Shown piece after piece: positions 62,201 to 64,000 of a DNA stretch of 64,000 nucleotides. Source of the DNA: Apis mellifera (taxonomy: Eukaryota; Arthropoda; Insecta; Hymenoptera; Apidae); the NCBI RefSeq assembly GCF_003254395.2, contig NC_037648.1, positions 7,064,135-7,128,134 of the forward strand, read 5' to 3'. The notes beneath the pieces are model-generated. The model saw only the letters and a list, made by a program, of their open reading frames with translations. It had not been told where the DNA came from and searched no databases. Both the position numbers and the translations under genes were made by a program. The first letter of the stretch is position 1; each line of letters begins with the position of its first letter.

Positions 62201-63853
62201 ATACGATAATATAATAAATAACGAATAGTATGATAAAACATATAATTCAATTTAAAAAAACAAAATTGTTCTCTATATGTTCATAAGAAAAATTAATTAC
62301 TTATATTAAATTGTATGCTCGCTGAAATTATTAAACTTTTATTTGAAACATTTTTTTTTATATACTGTCAATAACATAGATAATTAAACAGTGTGATCTG
62401 CTTTAGTTTTCATGTTCAAATATGTCTGTACATAGATACTCATTTCATAATCGTCCAGTTCAACGTGTATCAATTGAAAAAAAGCAACTAATTAAGTTAT
62501 AAATCACTATTTAATAAATCGTTATTATTTAAATTAGTTAAAAACAAAATTATTTTAATTATTTCGATCATTAGAAATCATCGAATCGAAATTTAACACA
62601 AATCAAATTCAATCTAATCAATCAGTTTAACATATATTATAAAAAAATATTTTTCTGTATTGACAAAAATTTTAGGTATAAAAAAATTATTTAAATATAT
62701 TTCAAATTTGATATTATCGACATGAAAATAGTTTTTTAACAAGTACATTTTCTCGGAATTGATATTGATTAATTTTATTATTATAGAGTTCTATGGCCTG
62801 GTGGATCAACTTATTTTAACCAAAGTAATGGATACGCAGATGCAGGCTATATGATTTATAAGTAATAAAAATATGTGTTCCTTAAGATAAGATTGAAAAT
62901 TTTTTATTTATATATTTATAGAAAAAATTATATATATATATTTACTTATTGATTTAAATTATTTAATTTGCAATATTAAAAATTTTTTTAATGTTTTTTA
63001 CAATCATTTTTTCAGTATTGCGAAAAAGATGAATAAAAATGGTGATTATTTTCCACTTTTTGGGATATGTTTGGGATTTGAATTGTTAACATATGTTACT
63101 GCTAATCGCGTTGAACACAGAACACATTGTAATAGTATGAATCAACAACTTCCATTAGAATTCACAAGAGGTTTATTATCTCTACATATTTTTAATAATA
63201 ATTTTTTTTCTATGAAGAAAAACATATTTCTTTATATATTTCAGGTTTTCGGAATAGCAGAATGTTTGGCAATACTTCATCTAATGTTATAGATATATTA
63301 AAAACTAAGAACGTGACAGGAAATTATCATAAATATTGTGTTACGACAAAAGTAAATTATATTTATTAGATAGTATTTTGAAATCTATAATCTTGATTTT
63401 TTCAGAATTTGGATGATGTTGGTATAAAAAACAAATTTCGGATATTGTCTGTAAATAATGATTCGACTAAAATTCAATTTATTTCTTCATTAGAACACGT
63501 TACTTTACCTTTTTATGCTTTGCAATTTCATCCTGAGAAAAATTTATATGAATGGATTAGAGGGAAAAAGATTCCGCATGGGAAAGATTCTACTATAATT
63601 GCACAATATTTTGCTGATTTCTTTGTTAACGAAGGTATCGATTTTTTTAAATATTTTTACTTTTTATTTCTAAAATTAAGAATTAATTTGAATTAAAATT
63701 GTTCTTTGTATAGCACGTAAGAATAATCATAAATTTGATGATGAAGATGAAGAATCTCGGAGTTTAATTTATAATTATCCAGTAACTTATACTGGATTGA
63801 AGAAATCTTCATTTCTTCAATGTTATTTATTCAAGAAAACCGATACGATATAA
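56229..63853 (+). CDS. GGH: Gamma-glutamyl hydrolase (folylpolyglutamate hydrolase)
   Basis: Lysosomal/secreted class I glutamine amidotransferase-like peptidase that trims poly-gamma-glutamate from folates. Eight exons, 56229-56334, 60570-60693, 61295-61345, 62787-62861, 63016-63170, 63245-63351, 63406-63634 and 63714-63853 (phases 1, 2, 2, 2, 1, 0, 1), give 328 aa against 318 in human. Hydrophobic signal peptide at residues 1-17; NNRPIIGILSQE; YIAASYVKFIEGAGARVVPIW; VLWPGGST; nucleophile Cys137 in FGICLGFELL; His248 in LQFHPEKNLYEW; FFVNEARKNNHKF and the C-terminal TYTGLKKSSFLQCYLF. Intron 1 is 4.2 kb with a GC donor and contains a hAT-like element. The ATG at 56229 is the first in frame. 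Confidence 0.95.
56335..60569 (+). other. GGH intron 1 (GC-AG type, 4.2 kb)
   Basis: Starts GCAAGT and ends in TTTTCAAAAAG. It contains a hAT-like element (56475-57036) and otherwise AT-rich, low-complexity DNA in which I see no exon on either strand. Confidence 0.7.
56475..57036. mobile_element. Decayed hAT-like element in GGH intron 1
   Basis: 562 bp bounded by CAGTGGTTTTTAATTT at the left and the complement of CAGTGGTTCTTAAACTT at the right, matching the common hAT terminus CAGTGGTTCTCAA. No clear 8-bp target duplication remains (4 of 8 matching flanking bases). No transposase frame; a central GC-richer patch (about 56775-56870) stands out. Non-autonomous remnant. Confidence 0.65.
61346..62786 (+). 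other. GGH intron 3 (1.4 kb)
   Basis: GTGAGA donor to TTATAG acceptor; AT-rich with no exon or repeat structure noticed. Confidence 0.7.
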
Positions 63854-63978
63854 TTTATCGATATTTAATTTTATCTAATTTAAATTTCATTTTATAATTG
63901 TAATTTAAAATTGAATTTTCTTTCCATTTTTTTTTAACTATATATAGTAAAAAAATAATATTGATGACATACTTTTTA

Positions 63979-63984
63979 AATAAA
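63979..63984 (+). terminator. Putative GGH polyadenylation signal
   Basis: AATAAA 126 bp after the GGH stop, near the window end. Context only; the hexamer is frequent here. Confidence 0.3.
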
Positions 63985-64000
63985 AATGGACTCACTATAA

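Noticed and set aside
63856..63863. TATCGATA octamer after the GGH stop
   Set aside because: Located in a 3' UTR; shows the octamer occurs by chance in this sequence.

Overview
The window is a piece of nuclear genome from an insect, most likely a hymenopteran and plausibly a bee. It is extremely AT-rich. Its genes are conserved eukaryotic housekeeping genes split by short-to-medium GT-AG introns, with long AT-only intergenic DNA, many (AT)n runs and decayed transposon remnants. I saw no prokaryotic features. The species assignment is inference from composition and protein similarity; the gene calls rest on splice sites whose reading phases agree across every exon and on recognisable protein families.

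Layout, left to right. 327-458 (-): first coding exon of the queuine tRNA-ribosyltransferase catalytic subunit (QTRT1), running off the left edge. 3168-4770 (+): LAMTOR2 (Ragulator subunit). 4771-11270: a long stretch with one possible orphan terminal exon (5146-5213, -), a 151-bp tandem duplication and a 13-nt microexon candidate. 11271-14204 (-): insomniac/KCTD5-type Cul3 adaptor with a 30-nt terminal exon. 14947-17845 (+): GID4, substrate receptor of the GID/CTLH ubiquitin ligase, divergent from insomniac. 20152-21138 (-): three-exon gene of unknown function. 23679-25222 (-): Rab40, a SOCS-box GTPase. 26677-29529 (-): DRG2, with a hAT-like MITE in its last intron, divergent from 29879-31750 (+): eIF3 subunit L. 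31770-34880: a degenerate, intron-containing copy of the 3' two thirds of ATAD5. 35201-39542 (-): four-exon gene of unknown function. 43455-47302 (-): intact ATAD5/Elg1, the PCNA-unloading clamp-loader subunit. 49147-51328 (+): ALG1 mannosyltransferase, convergent with 52159-52760 (-): SNU13. 55087-55614: a large imperfect palindrome. 56229-63853 (+): gamma-glutamyl hydrolase, whose 4.2-kb first intron has a GC donor and carries a second hAT-like element.

The genes do not form a pathway. They are ordinary cell-biology genes: translation and RNA (QTRT1, eIF3l, DRG2, SNU13), lysosome and growth signalling (LAMTOR2), folate metabolism (GGH), N-glycosylation (ALG1), DNA replication (ATAD5) and ubiquitin ligase adaptors (insomniac/Cul3, GID4/CTLH, Rab40/Cul5). 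Several lie head to head (QTRT1/LAMTOR2, insomniac/GID4, DRG2/eIF3l, ATAD5/ALG1) and may share promoter regions. I found no wholly new biological system. The least explained items are the 55-kb palindrome, the decayed ATAD5 segmental duplication, the two unrecognised genes, and the microexon at 10.49 kb that resembles the Rab40 exon 1 end.
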